A DNA stretch of 64,000 bases from Gambelia wislizenii (lineage: Eukaryota > Chordata > Lepidosauria > Squamata > Crotaphytidae): NCBI GenBank assembly GCA_030847615.1, contig JAUMIR010000002.1, forward strand, positions 112,848,309 through 112,912,308, written 5' to 3'. Shown here one piece after another: positions 44,461 through 55,997 of this stretch. Position 1 is the first letter of the stretch. Each line of letters opens with the position of its first letter. The notes below the pieces were generated by a model that was given only the letters and a program-made list of their open reading frames with translations, was not told where the DNA came from and made no database searches. A program made the translations under genes and the position numbers.

Positions 44461-45136
44461 CATTGTTGAATCTGACCCAAAGACTGAGCCCTGAGCTAAC
44501 AGAGCTTGCAAAAAGCAGCAACTAAGCAGCTAGGCACCAGCTGAGCGGGAGGCTGCAGCTGCCTGCCAAGCCAACATCATGGTAAATGGAAGGTTTTTTT
44601 TCAATAATGTGGGAGTTGGTTCAAGACCCCCACATTCAGTTACCAGCCCCACAGTTTAAAAACCTTTATCTGTAATGCCTCTGTCCTCTCCAAATCTGGT
44701 TTAAAAAGAAAAAGCCCTACGTCACTTTTATCAGAGTTCTCCCATTTGCATTTGTACCTTTAAATCAGTTTTATGCAAACCAGCATCCGCTTTTGTCCTC
44801 AGTTCTGGCAAACACCTCCTCCCCTTTCGCTGCCAGGCGAAGGCATGTGGGACATGGGGAGCTTGATTAGCACATCTAAGACAGAGCAAAAGCTGGGAGG
44901 AAGAGCAAGGTATTTGGCACCTAAACTTCCTCCTCCCCAACCCATAAGAGGCCCCTTTGAAGGCTCCATTGGTGTGAAAACTCAGCCGTGCTTCCTCTGT
45001 TGTGGAGGGGAGAGATAAGCTGTTTCAGCCCACCACTTCTCTGTGATTTATTACTATTTTCTCAAGGAACTCCTGGCAATCTCTGGTGGAACCCTAGTGT
45101 TCCATGGAACCCTGGTTGAGAAAAGCTGACCTACTC

Positions 45137-46571
45137 CATTGACCAAGGAGGAAATTCCCAGCCTCAGAGAGATTCTTTGGTTCTCCAGCAGTACTGGCTT
45201 CACTTGAGGGGAAGTGCCCTAGGGTATACTGTAATATAGAAAGTCTGGATAAGATCTACAGGCTGAACAAGGTTACATAGTTCTCCTCCCCTGCCTTCTT
45301 CTATTGTTTATTGCCTGTGATCTCTTCAAAAGAGAGCATTCCTTAGCTAAGTGTGCCCTTATCAGGAGTGTTCTCTTATGGAAAGGTCATAATCAAAAAA
45401 TCTAGGTGAAGTTTGTTTACAAGCCCTTAGGGTTATAAGGTGTTCAGGCCCACAAAAGCATGTTTGTTAGAGGTCAAGGTCCTACAAGGTGCTGTATTGT
45501 TCTTGCCTACAATAGGCCAAAGTGACTAGCCCTCTGCAACATGCCATTTTCAAATGACTACTGTTGACTATTTTTTTAAAAAAAAATCCTATGAGGATAG
45601 CTGGGAAGCACAACAAATTATGTTTCTGAGAAGAGTGAATTGGGACCCAATGAGAAGAAGGAACCGTATGGACTGGGGACTGTGATTACAGACATGCTTG
45701 GCTGTCATTGTCTTAGATGGGGGGCTAGGAGATGTGAGGGCAATTTAGACAGGACCAAGAGGCCTCCCTGGTCTGTTTTAGTGAAATGAAGCTTTAAATT
45801 ACTTGAAGTTACTGCAATGCTAGAAATGTGGGGACTGAAGGAAAATTTAATTGGGTGGGAAAGTTATTTTGGGGCAATGCCTTCATTTTGCTCCACCAAA
45901 ATGCCGCCTCTCCCATACAATGTGTATGTATAGTATGCCATGGCAAATTCCACACTAAGCATCTATGTAAAGCAGCCTACACAACATCTTTGCTGTTATA
46001 CTGAACAATGTTTAAAAGTCATATATTATGTCCCTGTAGAAATAGAGCTTTGAAGAAATACCCTATCTCTCTCATGCTTACACCAATTCACATCTACAAA
46101 TATACATATATCCTGCTGAAGCACATGTCTGCTCTGGTAACACAGTCTTGGGGAGATGAAATATCTAATCATAGACTTCCACATTTCAAAACCAGTGGGC
46201 CTGATAGGCATTTTAAAAACCTGCTTCTTTCCACTCCAGTCCTGTTGTGCAATGTTTTCAGGTAGAGTGCCCTAATCCTTTTACAAACAAGAGCATATCT
46301 CTCCCCCTCTCGAAGTATGTATACCCAGTAGCCTCCAATGGGAGGTGTGCCTGAACCTCCCAAGGAGATAGGTCAAACTCAGAAGAGCCAGGTGGCTATT
46401 GGTGCAAGCTAGGCAAAGAGCTCCAGGTACATATTTAGCAGCCTGAAACACATACATCTGAATCCTAAACATCCACCACACAAGACAGCACAGCTTCATT
46501 ATTTGCCGTCTTATTAAAGAGAAATAACAGGATTTCCGCTGAGCTAGTTCTCACCCACATAATAAGAGGTG
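45137..46571. other. Mostly unassigned; S-repeat scrap at 45785-45915
   Basis: GCAATGCTAGAAATGTGGGG, GAAAATTTAATTGGGTGGG and GGGGCAATGCCTTCATTTTG are S-family. The remainder has no gene or repeat I can name. Confidence 0.45.
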
Positions 46572-47572
46572 CATGCCCTTCCTCATTTCACAAATGAAAA
46601 CTGGGGCACACATGGCCAAGTGACATCCAACTGTGGTCAGCATGACAAAAGTTATTAATGAGGAAAAATGCACAAGTTAGGAGAGGCTGCAGCAGTTTGC
46701 TTTTGCCTGAGTCTACTAGGAAGGGCAAGATTCCTTCCCCTCTTGTCCTCTCTCCCCTGCTGAGTTAATTGAGCACAAATTTCTTTTGCACTTTGAATTC
46801 AGGTTGTGGCTATCGAGGTAAAACAAAGCAGATTATCAGACACCCTAAATATGGTATGACAACGACAACAGGAGATTGCGAAAGGGCTTCCCTTTCACAT
46901 GAGGTCATTCCCAGGTCATCATGCTCCCATCCTGATTCTGTTCCCCTGGTGCTCCTTTTAATTCATGGGCTAAGCTGTGAATAGATCGCTCGATCCGTTC
47001 CTGTCACGGATTGACGGGCAAGTGAAAAGGTGCCCCATTATGCTGGCATGATGCCAGTGTCAGTGGGAGGTCCGTGCTAAACACTACCAGGTGCAATCGG
47101 GAGATCCAGGTAAGTGGTACATTTTTTCTGACCCTCCCCATGTTACTTGTAAACTTTTAAGTATGTTTAGGTGCTTGGTTTTATTTTTTAAAGTGTATTT
47201 TTCGTTTTACTTTTGAATTTCCCATGCACTCATCCTCTCATGAGAATAGCCCGGGATTTCAACAAAGAAGTGAATGCAGCTACATGAGAGCTCCATTCAC
47301 TGCTGGGCTGCTGGGGGGAGGAAAAAACGTGGCAAAGGTAGGTGTCTGAAACTTTTCGTTCTCGTGCCGGGACAGGTTTGAGAGGGAGGCGGGAGAGGAG
47401 ATAGCAAGATGGGGATGCTATTTTTGTCCCCGTCTGATAATCTCCAAAGACAAAGGGGGGAAATGGGAGGAGGAGGACAATAGAATCTGGGACATTTTAA
47501 GCAGGTGAAAAAGTGGGATAACAGAGGATTAATTGGGACTGTCCCTGCCAAACTGGGACAGTTGGAGGGTAC
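46572..47572. mobile_element. U-family DNA transposon (U4) split by T8
   Basis: The left part 46572-46827 has CAAAAGTTATTAATGAGGAA and GGAGAGGCTGCAGCAGTTTG; the right part from 47446 has GGGACTGTCCCTGCCAAACTG and ends GGACAGTTGGAGGGTAC. The two halves are contiguous in U1. Confidence 0.85.
46828..47445. mobile_element. T-family DNA transposon (T8), nested in U4
   Basis: Starts GCAGATTATCAGACACCC and ends CCCGTCTGATAATCTCC. AAA lies on both sides (46825-46827, 47446-47448). Interior CATGAGAATAGCCCGGGATT and GTGAATGCAGCTACATGAG follow the family. Confidence 0.85.
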
Positions 47573-48444
47573 AGAAGTATAAAGAAACAAATGAAATGGA
47601 ATGAAGCCTGACTTTGTGGCTCTGAATGTGCCTGCATTGGTGTGCCCCTGTGAAGCAGTGGTACAGATGGTAGTGTGCCTATGTGGAGTGTGCTGTTGGG
47701 AGTCTACAGTGGGGGGGAGGGGGACTCTGCCCTTGTGTCCTATTTCAGGACTTCAAGTGTTGTGGTATCTGGTTGGCCACTGTGGATGCTGGATTAGACA
47801 GAACTCTGGTCTGACCTAGCGGGGCTTTTTTTTTTTTTTTTAAGAAGAAAGTGTTCTCATGATTGCAATAGGTTATTAATCAAAAGACCGTATGCAGATC
47901 ACCTGCTCCACCACCAGAATGCTTCTGGGAGTTTCCCTGTGTGTGTGTCTATGTTGCCACACCAACACTGACCACTTTTTAAATGTGTTTGTGTTTAAAA
48001 CAACAACAGGAAGGTTTGCCACATGAGATGCTAAAAAAGTAATTCTGGGAACTGACAGGAGAATGGCTGTGGACCTCTTGTGATATACCAAGCCTCCCAT
48101 AGAAGCACTGGGTGGCCTTAGGCAAATCACTATCTCTTGGCCTCCGCTCCTCCTGGGAACCACTTGAATGAGTCACCAAGTTACTGTGAGGCAAAAGCAA
48201 TAAGGGCTGTAAAGCACTTAAATGATTATTAGTGGCAAAGGCATGGGAAAGAGCACGTGTACAGCAACAAGCTCCTGTCCTTTGAACGGTTATTGCACCC
48301 ATTCAGTTACTGCCTCTCTGTATGCCAAAGGCCTCTCTTGTACACTTTCAGAGATGGCAATATAGTTAAGGGACTTCCCACAAAAGAAAGAAACTAAAAA
48401 CTGCCGCACAGGTAGTCTCAAGGCACTCTTGAGTCACTAGAGCC
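47573..48444. other. Unassigned DNA with two repeat scraps
   Basis: GGATGCTGGATTAGACAGAAC ... GGTCTGACCTAGCGGGGC at 47785-47826 is the end of the repeat type seen at 40.85 kb, followed by poly-T. GGGTGGCCTTAGGCAAATCAC ... AAGGGCTGTAAAGCAC at 48109-48220 is MIR/CORE-SINE-like. Confidence 0.5.
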
Positions 48445-49017
48445 TACCCTCCAACAGTCCTGATTAAACTCTGTCATCTCACTTTTTAGCTGCTTTTTCA
48501 ATTTCCCAGTTTCTCTTTCCTCTTCCCATGTCCTCAGCTTACTTCAGTAAGCTGCAAACTGAATTCAAAGGTGCAAAAGTAATTTTGCACTCAATTTACT
48601 CAGCAAGGAGGAGGAGAGAGGTGGGAATGGCATCTTGCCCTTCTCAGTATGCTCAGGCAAAAACAATTTGCTGGAGCCTCTCCTAGTGTGTGTGTCTGTG
48701 TCTATGTGCCTTCAAGTTACTCGTTGACTTCTGGTGACCCCATGAATTTCATAAGGTTTTCTTAGGCAAGGAATACTCAAGAGGTGGTCTGCCAGTTCTT
48801 TCCTCTAAAATATAGCATCCAGCACCTGGCATTCCTTGGTGGTCTTCCATCTAAGTACTAACCAGGGCTGACTCTGCTTAGCATCCAAGGGATCATATGG
48901 GATCTGGTGCCTTCAGAGTATGTCAGATCTATAGTTTCTGTGTTCTTCCTCAATAAAAACTTTTGTTATCTTGACCACAGTTCAGTGTTGCTTGGCTTGT
49001 GAAATGTTGGAGGGTAT
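48445..49017. mobile_element. U-family DNA transposon (U5) split by a 5S SINE
   Basis: Starts TACCCTCCAACAGTCCTGAT and ends GTGAAATGTTGGAGGGTAT. The U text stops at GAGCCTCTCCTAGTGTG (about 48690) and resumes at GTGTTCTTCCTCAATAAAAAC (48940). Confidence 0.85.
48692..48922 (-). mobile_element. 5S rRNA-derived SINE, minus strand, nested in U5
   Basis: Tail first on plus (GTGCCTTCAAGTTACTCGTTG, ATGAATTTCATAAGGTTTTC, TTAGGCAAGGAATACTC), then the reversed 5S head (CTAAGTACTAACCAGGGCTG, CTGCTTAGCATCCAAGGGAT). Confidence 0.85.
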
Positions 49018-49884
49018 GATAGAGGAGAATGGAAATGGGATGGTTGACATGGAAATTCCCAGTTAAAGAAAAGTCTTCCCTTTCAAACTTAAATCCGGGT
49101 AAGGCTAGCTCCCCCAACTGCATGTATAGACCACATCATGGAGGGGAGAGGAACCCATGTGTCTCCTCCCATTGGTGAAGCAGAAGAGAATTTGCAGAAG
49201 AGAAAACAAGCTGAAGATCTCCTGTCCTTGGAGAGCTATCAAGTCCAAGTCCATTTTCAAGATAAAGAATTATATTTTCAAGATAAAGAAGGGAGACTAA
49301 GGGCTCTGAAATTACCCATCAGACATTAACATGAGGGCAACTGACTGAGCAGGACCACTCAGTTCGAGGGGCAAAATGTGAGCATCTCCCCCTCCATAAG
49401 AATTCTGTCCCCAATGGGTTTTTCCAAATGAATAGCATTATATTAAAGTAAAATTTCAGTTGGGCATTTAAATATACAGTTTAGGAATCCAAAGAAAAGG
49501 CGCCAGCAAAGTGACCATGGGAATGTGAATACAGCAAATATCAGAGTTCCAGTTGTGAATTATTTTCAGTGCCTCACTCTCTGCAGTGTTAGAAATTTGG
49601 GAACTGAAGGAAAAATTCATTGAGGAGAGGAGGAAATTCTTATTTGAGGGGCAATGCCCTCACTTTGCCCTCTCCCCATAGCTGCACTCCTGTACAAGTT
49701 ATAGTCATCCCTATTATGGTGAGTTGTGACCGAAAGCTCTTTAATTAGTCATTGGCTGGAATTCTGTTGGTTAGAGTAGACCCACTAACTCTATAGGATT
49801 TACCTATGTGTTGATTCACAATTCAGTTGTTGTTTCAATGGGTCTAGTCTAGCTGTGACTAGCCAACAGGAAACTGGCCATTGT
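49018..49884. other. S-family repeat (about 49340-49690) and unassigned DNA
   Basis: The S copy at 49340-49690 is uninterrupted: GAGCATCTCCCCCTCCATAAG, GGGCATTTAAATATACAG, AAGAAAAGGCGCCAGCAAAG, TTATTTGAGGGGCAATGCCC. A short tandem duplication TTTTCAAGATAAAGAA occurs twice at about 49254-49289. Confidence 0.5.
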
Positions 49885-50492
49885 GAAGCTGAAGGCTTTC
49901 ACAACCAGCATCTATAGATTTTCCTTGGTTTTTTTCCAGGCTGTGAGGCCGTGTTCTGGAATAGTTTCTTTCTGACGTTTTGCCTGCATCTGTGGCTGGC
50001 ATCTTCAGAGAATGGTTAGGTAGGAGTGTGTGAGGGGTTTATATGCTGTGAACCCTTGTTGGGGAGTATATGTAAATTTGTGTAATTGAATGGTTAGTTT
50101 CTGGGTATAGAAATGCAAGGTTGATTAGTGTCTGTTCGGCTAATGGTTGGTTGATGGGCCATTATCTGCTGGAAATCCCCCTATCCCTGGGTGGAATTCC
50201 TTTATAAGTGTTGAGTTTTGATTCTATTGTTTTTCAAAACTGGGAGCCAGATTTTGTTTACTTTTAGGGTTTCTTCTTTCCTGCTGAAGAAAACCTGTAG
50301 TTTTTCTTCCTTCCTGTTGAAGTTGTCCAGGTGTTTGTGGATTTCAATAGCTTCTCTGTGCATTCTGACATGATAGTTGTTGGCCTGGTCCAGAATTTCA
50401 ATGTTTTAAAATAACATTTTGTGTCCAGATTGGTTTATAACATGTTCTGCTACTGCTGATTTTTCTGGCTGGCCATTGAAACTGAAACACAG
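49885..50492 (-). mobile_element. Penelope-like element (PLE1), 5'-truncated
   Basis: Minus strand. It is bracketed by AAACTGGCCATTGT at 49871-49884 and 50493-50506, a 14-bp target duplication. The 3' end (GCTTTCACAACCAGCATCTA on plus) and GATTTTCCTTGGTTTTTTTC match the PLE repeat at 6.35 kb. The coding part is limited to the endonuclease C-terminus (reversed text for HKHLDNFNRKEE near 50310-50350). Confidence 0.88.
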
Positions 50493-50746
50493 AAACTGGC
50501 CATTGTTTCTACTGTACTGTACTTTGTATCTGCATATATAAATAATTTGTATCTGTCTGTCCTCTTTTGCTTTTATTTTTGGAGATGTGTTCCCTCTTTT
50601 TTGCCAATATGGAAGTGGTCATGTTAAAGCCTGTTGGTGTGCAGTACAGTACATGCTTTAATCTGGGCTTCTGTCAGAGTGAGAGAAAATATGTGTTCCA
50701 TTTAGCAGCCAGGAGCTTACCTATACCTGCAAACTATGAACTTTAT

Positions 50747-51765
50747 TATAGGTTTTTGGTGGGGGGTTTTCTGGGCTGTGAGGCTGTGTTCTAGAAGAGT
50801 TTATTCCTGACATTTCACCTGCATCTGTGGCTGGCATCTTCAGAGAATGGTTGGGTAGGAGTGTGTGTGGGGGTTATATAATGTGAACCCCTGCTGAAGA
50901 GGATTAGTATGTAAATGTGTGTATTCAGTTGTTAGATGTTCAATTTTTAGGGTGGGGGGATATGCGAGGGGGATTAGTGTCTATTTAGCTAATTGTCCAT
51001 TGTCTGCTGGGAAGCCTCCTGTCCCTGGATGAAGTTCATTTGCATGTCTTGAGTTTTTATTTTGGTGTTTTTCAGGACTAGTAGCCAAACTTTGTTTACT
51101 TTTAGGATTTCCTCTTTCCTGTTGAAGTTGTCCAGGTGTTTGTGGATTTCAATAGCTTCCCTATGCATTCTGACCTGATAGTTGTTAGTCTGTTCCAGAA
51201 TTTTGGTGTTTTCAAATAGCATTTTGTGCCCAGGCTGGTTTATAACGTGTTCTGCTACTGCTGATTTTTCTGGCTGGCCCAGTCTGCAGTGTCTCTCATG
51301 TTCCTTGATTCGTGTTTGCACACCACGTTTTGTGTTCCCTACATAGACTTGTCCGCATGGTATGCGGTAAACTCCTGTGACTGTGAGAGGGTCTCTTTTG
51401 TCCTTTGTTGAGTGCAGCATTTCTTGGATTTTCTTGATTGGTCTGTAGATCATTTGGAGGTTGTGTTTCCTCATCAGTTTCCCTATTCTGTCTGTGACTC
51501 CTTTGATGTATGGTAAAAATACCTTCCCTTTGGGTGGTTGTTTTTCTTCACTCCTGTGGTTTTTCCTGGGTCTGGCCACTCTTGTGATGTCTGAGCTGGA
51601 GTAACCATTAGCTCGTAGGGCCCAGTTTAGGTGTTTCAGTTTGTCTTCCAGTTAGTGGGGTTCACAGATCCTTTTTGCATGATATACCAATGTTTTTATT
51701 GTACTTCTTTTTTGTCCTGGGTGATGATTGTGCACTCTTTCACCTATTCTGTGCATTTTTAGGGG
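50747..51765 (-). mobile_element. Penelope-like element (PLE2), longer copy
   Basis: It begins (3' end) with the CTGGGCTGTGAGGCTGTGTTC repeat and extends through the GIY-YIG endonuclease into the RT C-terminal region, stopping at GTGCATTTTTAGGGG, where a Tigger-like element abuts. The 5' remainder is missing. Confidence 0.88.
50989..51765 (-). pseudogene. PLE GIY-YIG endonuclease with RT C-terminus
   Basis: The 196-residue frame 50989-51579 starts at MARPRKNHRSEEKQPPKGKV. It holds the GIY-YIG pair as GVY (69-71) and YVG (79-81), Arg90 in TRIKEH and Glu141 in HREAIEI, the residues expected for catalysis. Upstream (51579-51765, other frame) NHHPGQKRSTIKTLVYHAKR and the ICEPH motif mark the end of the PLE reverse transcriptase. 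PLE proteins combine an RT with this nuclease. A stop or frameshift separates the two parts and the RT core is absent, so no function is expected. Confidence 0.9.
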
Positions 51766-51767
51766 TA

Positions 51768-51998
51768 CAGTTGTCCCTTCATATTCTCTGGGGTTTGGTT
51801 CCAGGACCCCCCATGGATACCAAAATCGGTGAATACTCAAGTCCCATTATATGCAATGGCATAGCAAAATGGTGTCCCTTATATAAGACAGCACAATCAA
51901 GGTTTGCTTTTTTGATTATTATTTTTTAAAGAATATTTTCAAGCCGTGAATATTTAAATCCATGGATACCAAATCTGTGGATATAGAAGGAACAACTG
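51768..51998. mobile_element. MER2/Tigger-like non-autonomous element (M1)
   Basis: Starts CAGTTGTCCCTTCATATTC and ends GAAGGAACAACTG, with TA at 51766-51767 and 51999-52000. Interior GTTCCAGGACCCCCCATGG and TGGATACCAAAATC follow Tigger/MER2-type elements. Confidence 0.88.
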
Positions 51999-52000
51999 TA

Positions 52001-53139
52001 TTATGTACAAAGATAGTTGTAGGACTGTGTGTGTAGATTCAGGTACCTTCGTTGCCTGGTAAATTCACATCAAAATGCAAATTTTGTTATCTGCCCCCAG
52101 TTAGAACCACACATATCCACACTCTGCTAATTTCTCTGAAGAGGCAGAGGTTGCTAGGAATATATCGCCATATTCAAGGACTGTACAGCAGATTCTGAGA
52201 ACTCTCCTCTTCATACACGTACACAGAATAGAATGGCTATCTTGCTAGGCTGTTCTTTTGGCCCAGACTTCTTTGATCAGTGTTGCTCAAGTACCTAGAA
52301 TGGAAGATATTAACTGGGTGTTGCTGCCACAGCTTCTTCCCCCACATTCAATGTAGTATAGAATAAGTGTTGAGATAACTGCTGCAGCATCCTGTTGCAT
52401 CATGTTCATCCACATTGCAACATCAGAAACTATATTTGGAAAATCCATGGGAGCTGGAGGCAAATGACACTGCTGTAAGAGCATCTACTCCTAGGGACCA
52501 AAAGGTGTTATGTAAAGAGAGATCCTGGAATATTTTTTGTGTTTTTTTCTTATGCTTATGAATTAACGGATACAAAAATTATGAGAGATGATTGCTGTTG
52601 GTCAGGGACAATCAAAAGCTTACTTGTGCAAGCGCTATTGACAAGTGCAAGAGAACTAGATTCTTATTGTTTCCTGTGATTTACTTTGTATTCAGAACAA
52701 AAATAAACTTGGAAAAACAACAGCCCAACAAAGAAAAATAAATCCACAATTTTTACATTCAGACTGAAATAGCACTGGCCTAAATCCAGCTAGTAGTCCC
52801 AATTAAAGTAGACCACTGAATCAATGGACATTTGGTAAGTCAACATTTGTGTAAGTTTCACAAACTCAGTGGGTCTGTTCTTAGTGGAACTAATAGTTTG
52901 GGCCACTGTTTCCTCTCTGCTTGGATAGTTATGTGTAATTCAGAAGTGTATGTATGTCTGGTGGGCAGTGACGGCACTAGCAGGATGCGGGAAGGCAGAA
53001 CTGCACTGTTGGGGAGGAGGGGTGACACCAGCCTTAGTGATACCACAGCTGGTGGAGCAGGAGCCAATCTGTTAAATATACCCTGTTCCCTATTTGGGGA
53101 GAAGGCTAGGAATGAAACTAAACTTTGTGGAAGTGATTT
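52001..53139. other. No gene seen
   Basis: Unassigned DNA; GGCAGTGACGGCACTAGCAGG near 52965-52985 looks like a lone hAT-type end. Confidence 0.45.
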
Positions 53140-53580
53140 CAAGATGGTAGGGCTTTGTTTGCTCATCCAGTTAAAGCAACATCAAAATCAAGGGCTATTT
53201 CTTCATTGATTGAACAAGCAAACTATGTAATTTCCTACAAGGAGGCCCTCTTGAGAATGCCATGGCATCTGGAGGCCCACTTGAAGGACATGGGAATGTG
53301 CACTTTCTCCTGTCTTGCTCCTAGAGTGTGGAAAGTACTCTCCCCTTAGAGGTGGGATCAGTTTCTCCTTTCATTGCCATTAGGAAGGGTATGAAGACTT
53401 GTCACTTCAAACTGACCTTTAAGTCTGTTTATATGTTATCAATTGTTGTGAGAATTTTAATGGTTTTATTCTTTAATTTGTTTTTACTTATATTTGGCAG
53501 CTATCTTGAGCTCTGTTGTTTTTAGTGGAACTGTTAGATAACAATGTAATTGAATGAATAAATACTGGGGGCCAATTTGT
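53140..53580 (+). repeat. Possible L2-like LINE/SINE 3' region
   Basis: GTGTGGAAAGTACTCTCCCC, CATTGCCATTAGGAAGG and the closing AATGAATAAAT-type tail resemble L2-type 3' regions. Related to 4195-4500. Confidence 0.3.
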
Positions 53581-53986
53581 TTCTGCCTTGTGGTCTGTAT
53601 ACCTCTCTTGTAATTTGGGTATTTTTTTTAGAAAGTCAGATCACTAGCACATAACTATGGTGAGTCTTCCTGTTCTGCTTTTTAAAAAAGGATGTAGAAT
53701 TTTCCACTGCACTTATCCATTCTTAGTAATTAGTAGTATCTTGTCCACTAATTTGTGGCTGAGAAGGAGAAAACACACAGATGCCTTTTAAAAGATTAGA
53801 TTTAAAAATCTTGTTTTAAATCACAAATTAGGATAGCAGTGATTTTTTTTTTTACCCACCAAACTTAGGAGAGCACTCCATCTTTTATGTAATATGACAG
53901 CTAAGGTACAGCACCCAACTTCTTTTGTGATTGTTTTCTTGATTGTTGAAATGTGCCTCCCATTTTCAGCTTTCAGTACAAACATA
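53581..53986. other. No gene seen
   Basis: AT-rich unassigned DNA. Confidence 0.4.
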
Positions 53987-54222
53987 CACTTGGACCTCCA
54001 TAGTCATGGATTCCACATCGACCGATTCAACCATTCATGGCTTGAAAATATCCCCCCACCAAAAAAATAATAATCCAAAAAGGAAACCTTGATTTTGCCA
54101 TTTTATATAAGGAACACCATTTTACTACACAATTGTATATAATGGGACTTGAGCATCCACAGATTTCAGCATTCATCAGGGAGTCCTGGAACCAAACTCC
54201 AGCAGATACCAAGTGTCCACTG
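53987..54222. mobile_element. MER2/Tigger-like non-autonomous element (M2)
   Basis: Starts CACTTGGACCTCCATAGTC and ends CCAAGTGTCCACTG, beside TA on the left. GGAACCAAACTCCAGCAGATACC and ATATAATGGGACTTGAGCATCC show the same family as M1. A (CTC)n run follows at about 54247-54272. Confidence 0.75.
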
Positions 54223-55044
54223 CATTTGTATTTTTCCCAGTAATCATCTCCTCCTCCTCCTCCTCCTCCTCTTCCACTTATTTCCTTTCCCCATGTGGCA
54301 TTTAATGTTATTGCAAATAGGGATGGTTTAGAATTTTGCAACTTTATAGAAGCTTACACACAATTCACAAGCAATGTGCAGTCAGGAATCCATATACAGT
54401 ATTTATAAATTTGAGGAACAATTGATACAACAGTGTGTGTGCAACAATGTGTTGTACAACAAATTGAGAAAATATACATGGGAAATGCAATTACACATAG
54501 ATCCCATCATGCTGCTATGGAATGAACTATTACAGAAAAGTTGCCTTAAAGTTTCTTCATTGAGTTATTCATAGGGATTACTTAGCAAATCACTGCTTGT
54601 GCTGGTTGCATTCTGAAATAGAGTATATTGTTTTTATGTATTTATTTCTAATCGTTGTCTCTTGAACAGCAGGTCAGACTTTAAAAGTATTGTCACCATC
54701 AGCTTTATTATCTCAACTTATGGTTAACAACTTTCTTGTGTTGGGCAATCATTCCCTAGGTCTCCATTGTTGGCTTTAGGCTTGCAAACATGGTAGGATT
54801 AAGTTTGCAAACATGACAATTCAGAGGGTAAATATTCACAATCCCTGGAAGAAGAGGGAAGGAGAGGGGAGTTGGTGGGGATTATTTCTGAGACCCACCC
54901 TTCCATAGGCTCATTTCACTGCCCTAGCTCTCTGTGCCAATCCCTTGAACTCTCAATGCCTTGTAGATCATGCTACTGCTCTTAATCACCAAGCATTCTG
55001 GAATGATGGAAGGCTGTAGTGAAAGTTGGGATGAGGAGCCAAAG
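54223..55044. other. No gene seen
   Basis: Unassigned DNA apart from the (CTC)n tract. Confidence 0.45.
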
Positions 55045-55674
55045 AGGTTGTCTAGATGTGAAGATGTAATGTGGATTGCTGGACATTAACACAAATTTGC
55101 AGCAGTGTTCATTTGTCTCCACGGTCCTGTGGCAAAATTGCTGGTATCCAAAGCCATCCGTGCTTGACGTGCACACACAGCCATGCCTGTGAATCAAGAT
55201 GGTCGTGGAGAGTGAAAGATTCACGTTATTATTCTCAACAGATTGTTGCTGCTGCACAGTATTTTTTTTTTTAAAAAAAATGTAAATCAAAGGGGTGCAA
55301 GTGTAACCTCCCACTTTAAAAAGCTGTCTGGTTGTCTCAGTGCAGCAAAAAGTGCACGATTGATAATGCAAAACTCCAAAATGGTACTTCCGACCACCTC
55401 ATTGCCTGCAAGCCTGCACCCCATGCACATCCAACCAATCCACTTTCCATTTCTGCCCTCCCCAAGAATGCACTGTGATGCGAATTGGATGTCCAAACAA
55501 GCAGTAATGTGCATTTCCATACATTATTCAAAAAAAAAAAAAACTCGGGAAAAGCTATGAACGAGTTTTTGGCCCCCTCCTTCCAAAAACTGCAAATCTC
55601 AGTTGGATATTGTTGGGACAAAAGGTATGCTCTGCAAATTCTATTAGGATTATTTTCACCATCTAGACAACCCC
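55045..55674. mobile_element. Q-family DNA transposon (Q-A), fullest copy
   Basis: Starts GAGGTTGTCTAGATGTG and ends CATCTAGACAACCCC, an inverted pair. Length 630. Family order seen here: GAATCAAGATGGTCGTGG, GTTGCTGCTGCACAG, AAAAAGCTGTCTGGTTGTC, GCAGTAATGTGCATTTCC, AAAACTCGGGAAAAGC, GGCCCCCTCCTTCC, TCTGCAAATTCTATTAGGA. Non-coding. No matched 3-bp flank at this copy. Confidence 0.8.
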
Positions 55675-55997
55675 TTATTTTTCTGTTGAGGGCCACATTA
55701 CCTTAGGGGTAATCTTTGCTGGTGGTGGGTGGAGCCAGAACTAATTGGGTAAGGTTCAATCTTTTTGTCTCCCTCTTTTTCACACATCTGTCTGTCTGTC
55801 TCACTCACTCCAGGCTGTCAGGACAGAGGGAGAGATCACTTTTGCCAGAGGTCCGACACTTGTAATGGGCTTTTGAACATAGGCTGAGAGTGGCAATTCT
55901 CTAACCACTGGTCTAGATCTTCCCATCCATGTTTTCTTAAAAGAGCTTCAAGATACCCTCAGCCACAGAAAGGCCAAGATTAAAAGCTGTTAACATC
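55675..55997. other. No gene seen; short (CTGT)n run
   Basis: (TCTG)n at about 55786-55802; otherwise unassigned. Confidence 0.4.

Larger units (their letters stand above)
43531..45128. mobile_element. hAT-type element, 1.6 kb, carrying LINE fragments
   Basis: Inverted ends CAGCCTTTCTCAACCTTTTT and CCTGGTTGAGAAAAGCTG are bracketed by the 8-bp duplication ACCTACTC (43523-43530 and 45129-45136). No transposase frame is visible. Inside lie an AT-rich stretch (43790-44040), a BovB scrap at about 44046-44092 and a minus-strand CR1 3' end at about 44127-44460. Confidence 0.88.

Noticed and set aside
49138..49329. 63-codon frame with a repeated FQDKE motif
   Set aside because: The motif reflects a local 16-base tandem duplication in noncoding DNA.
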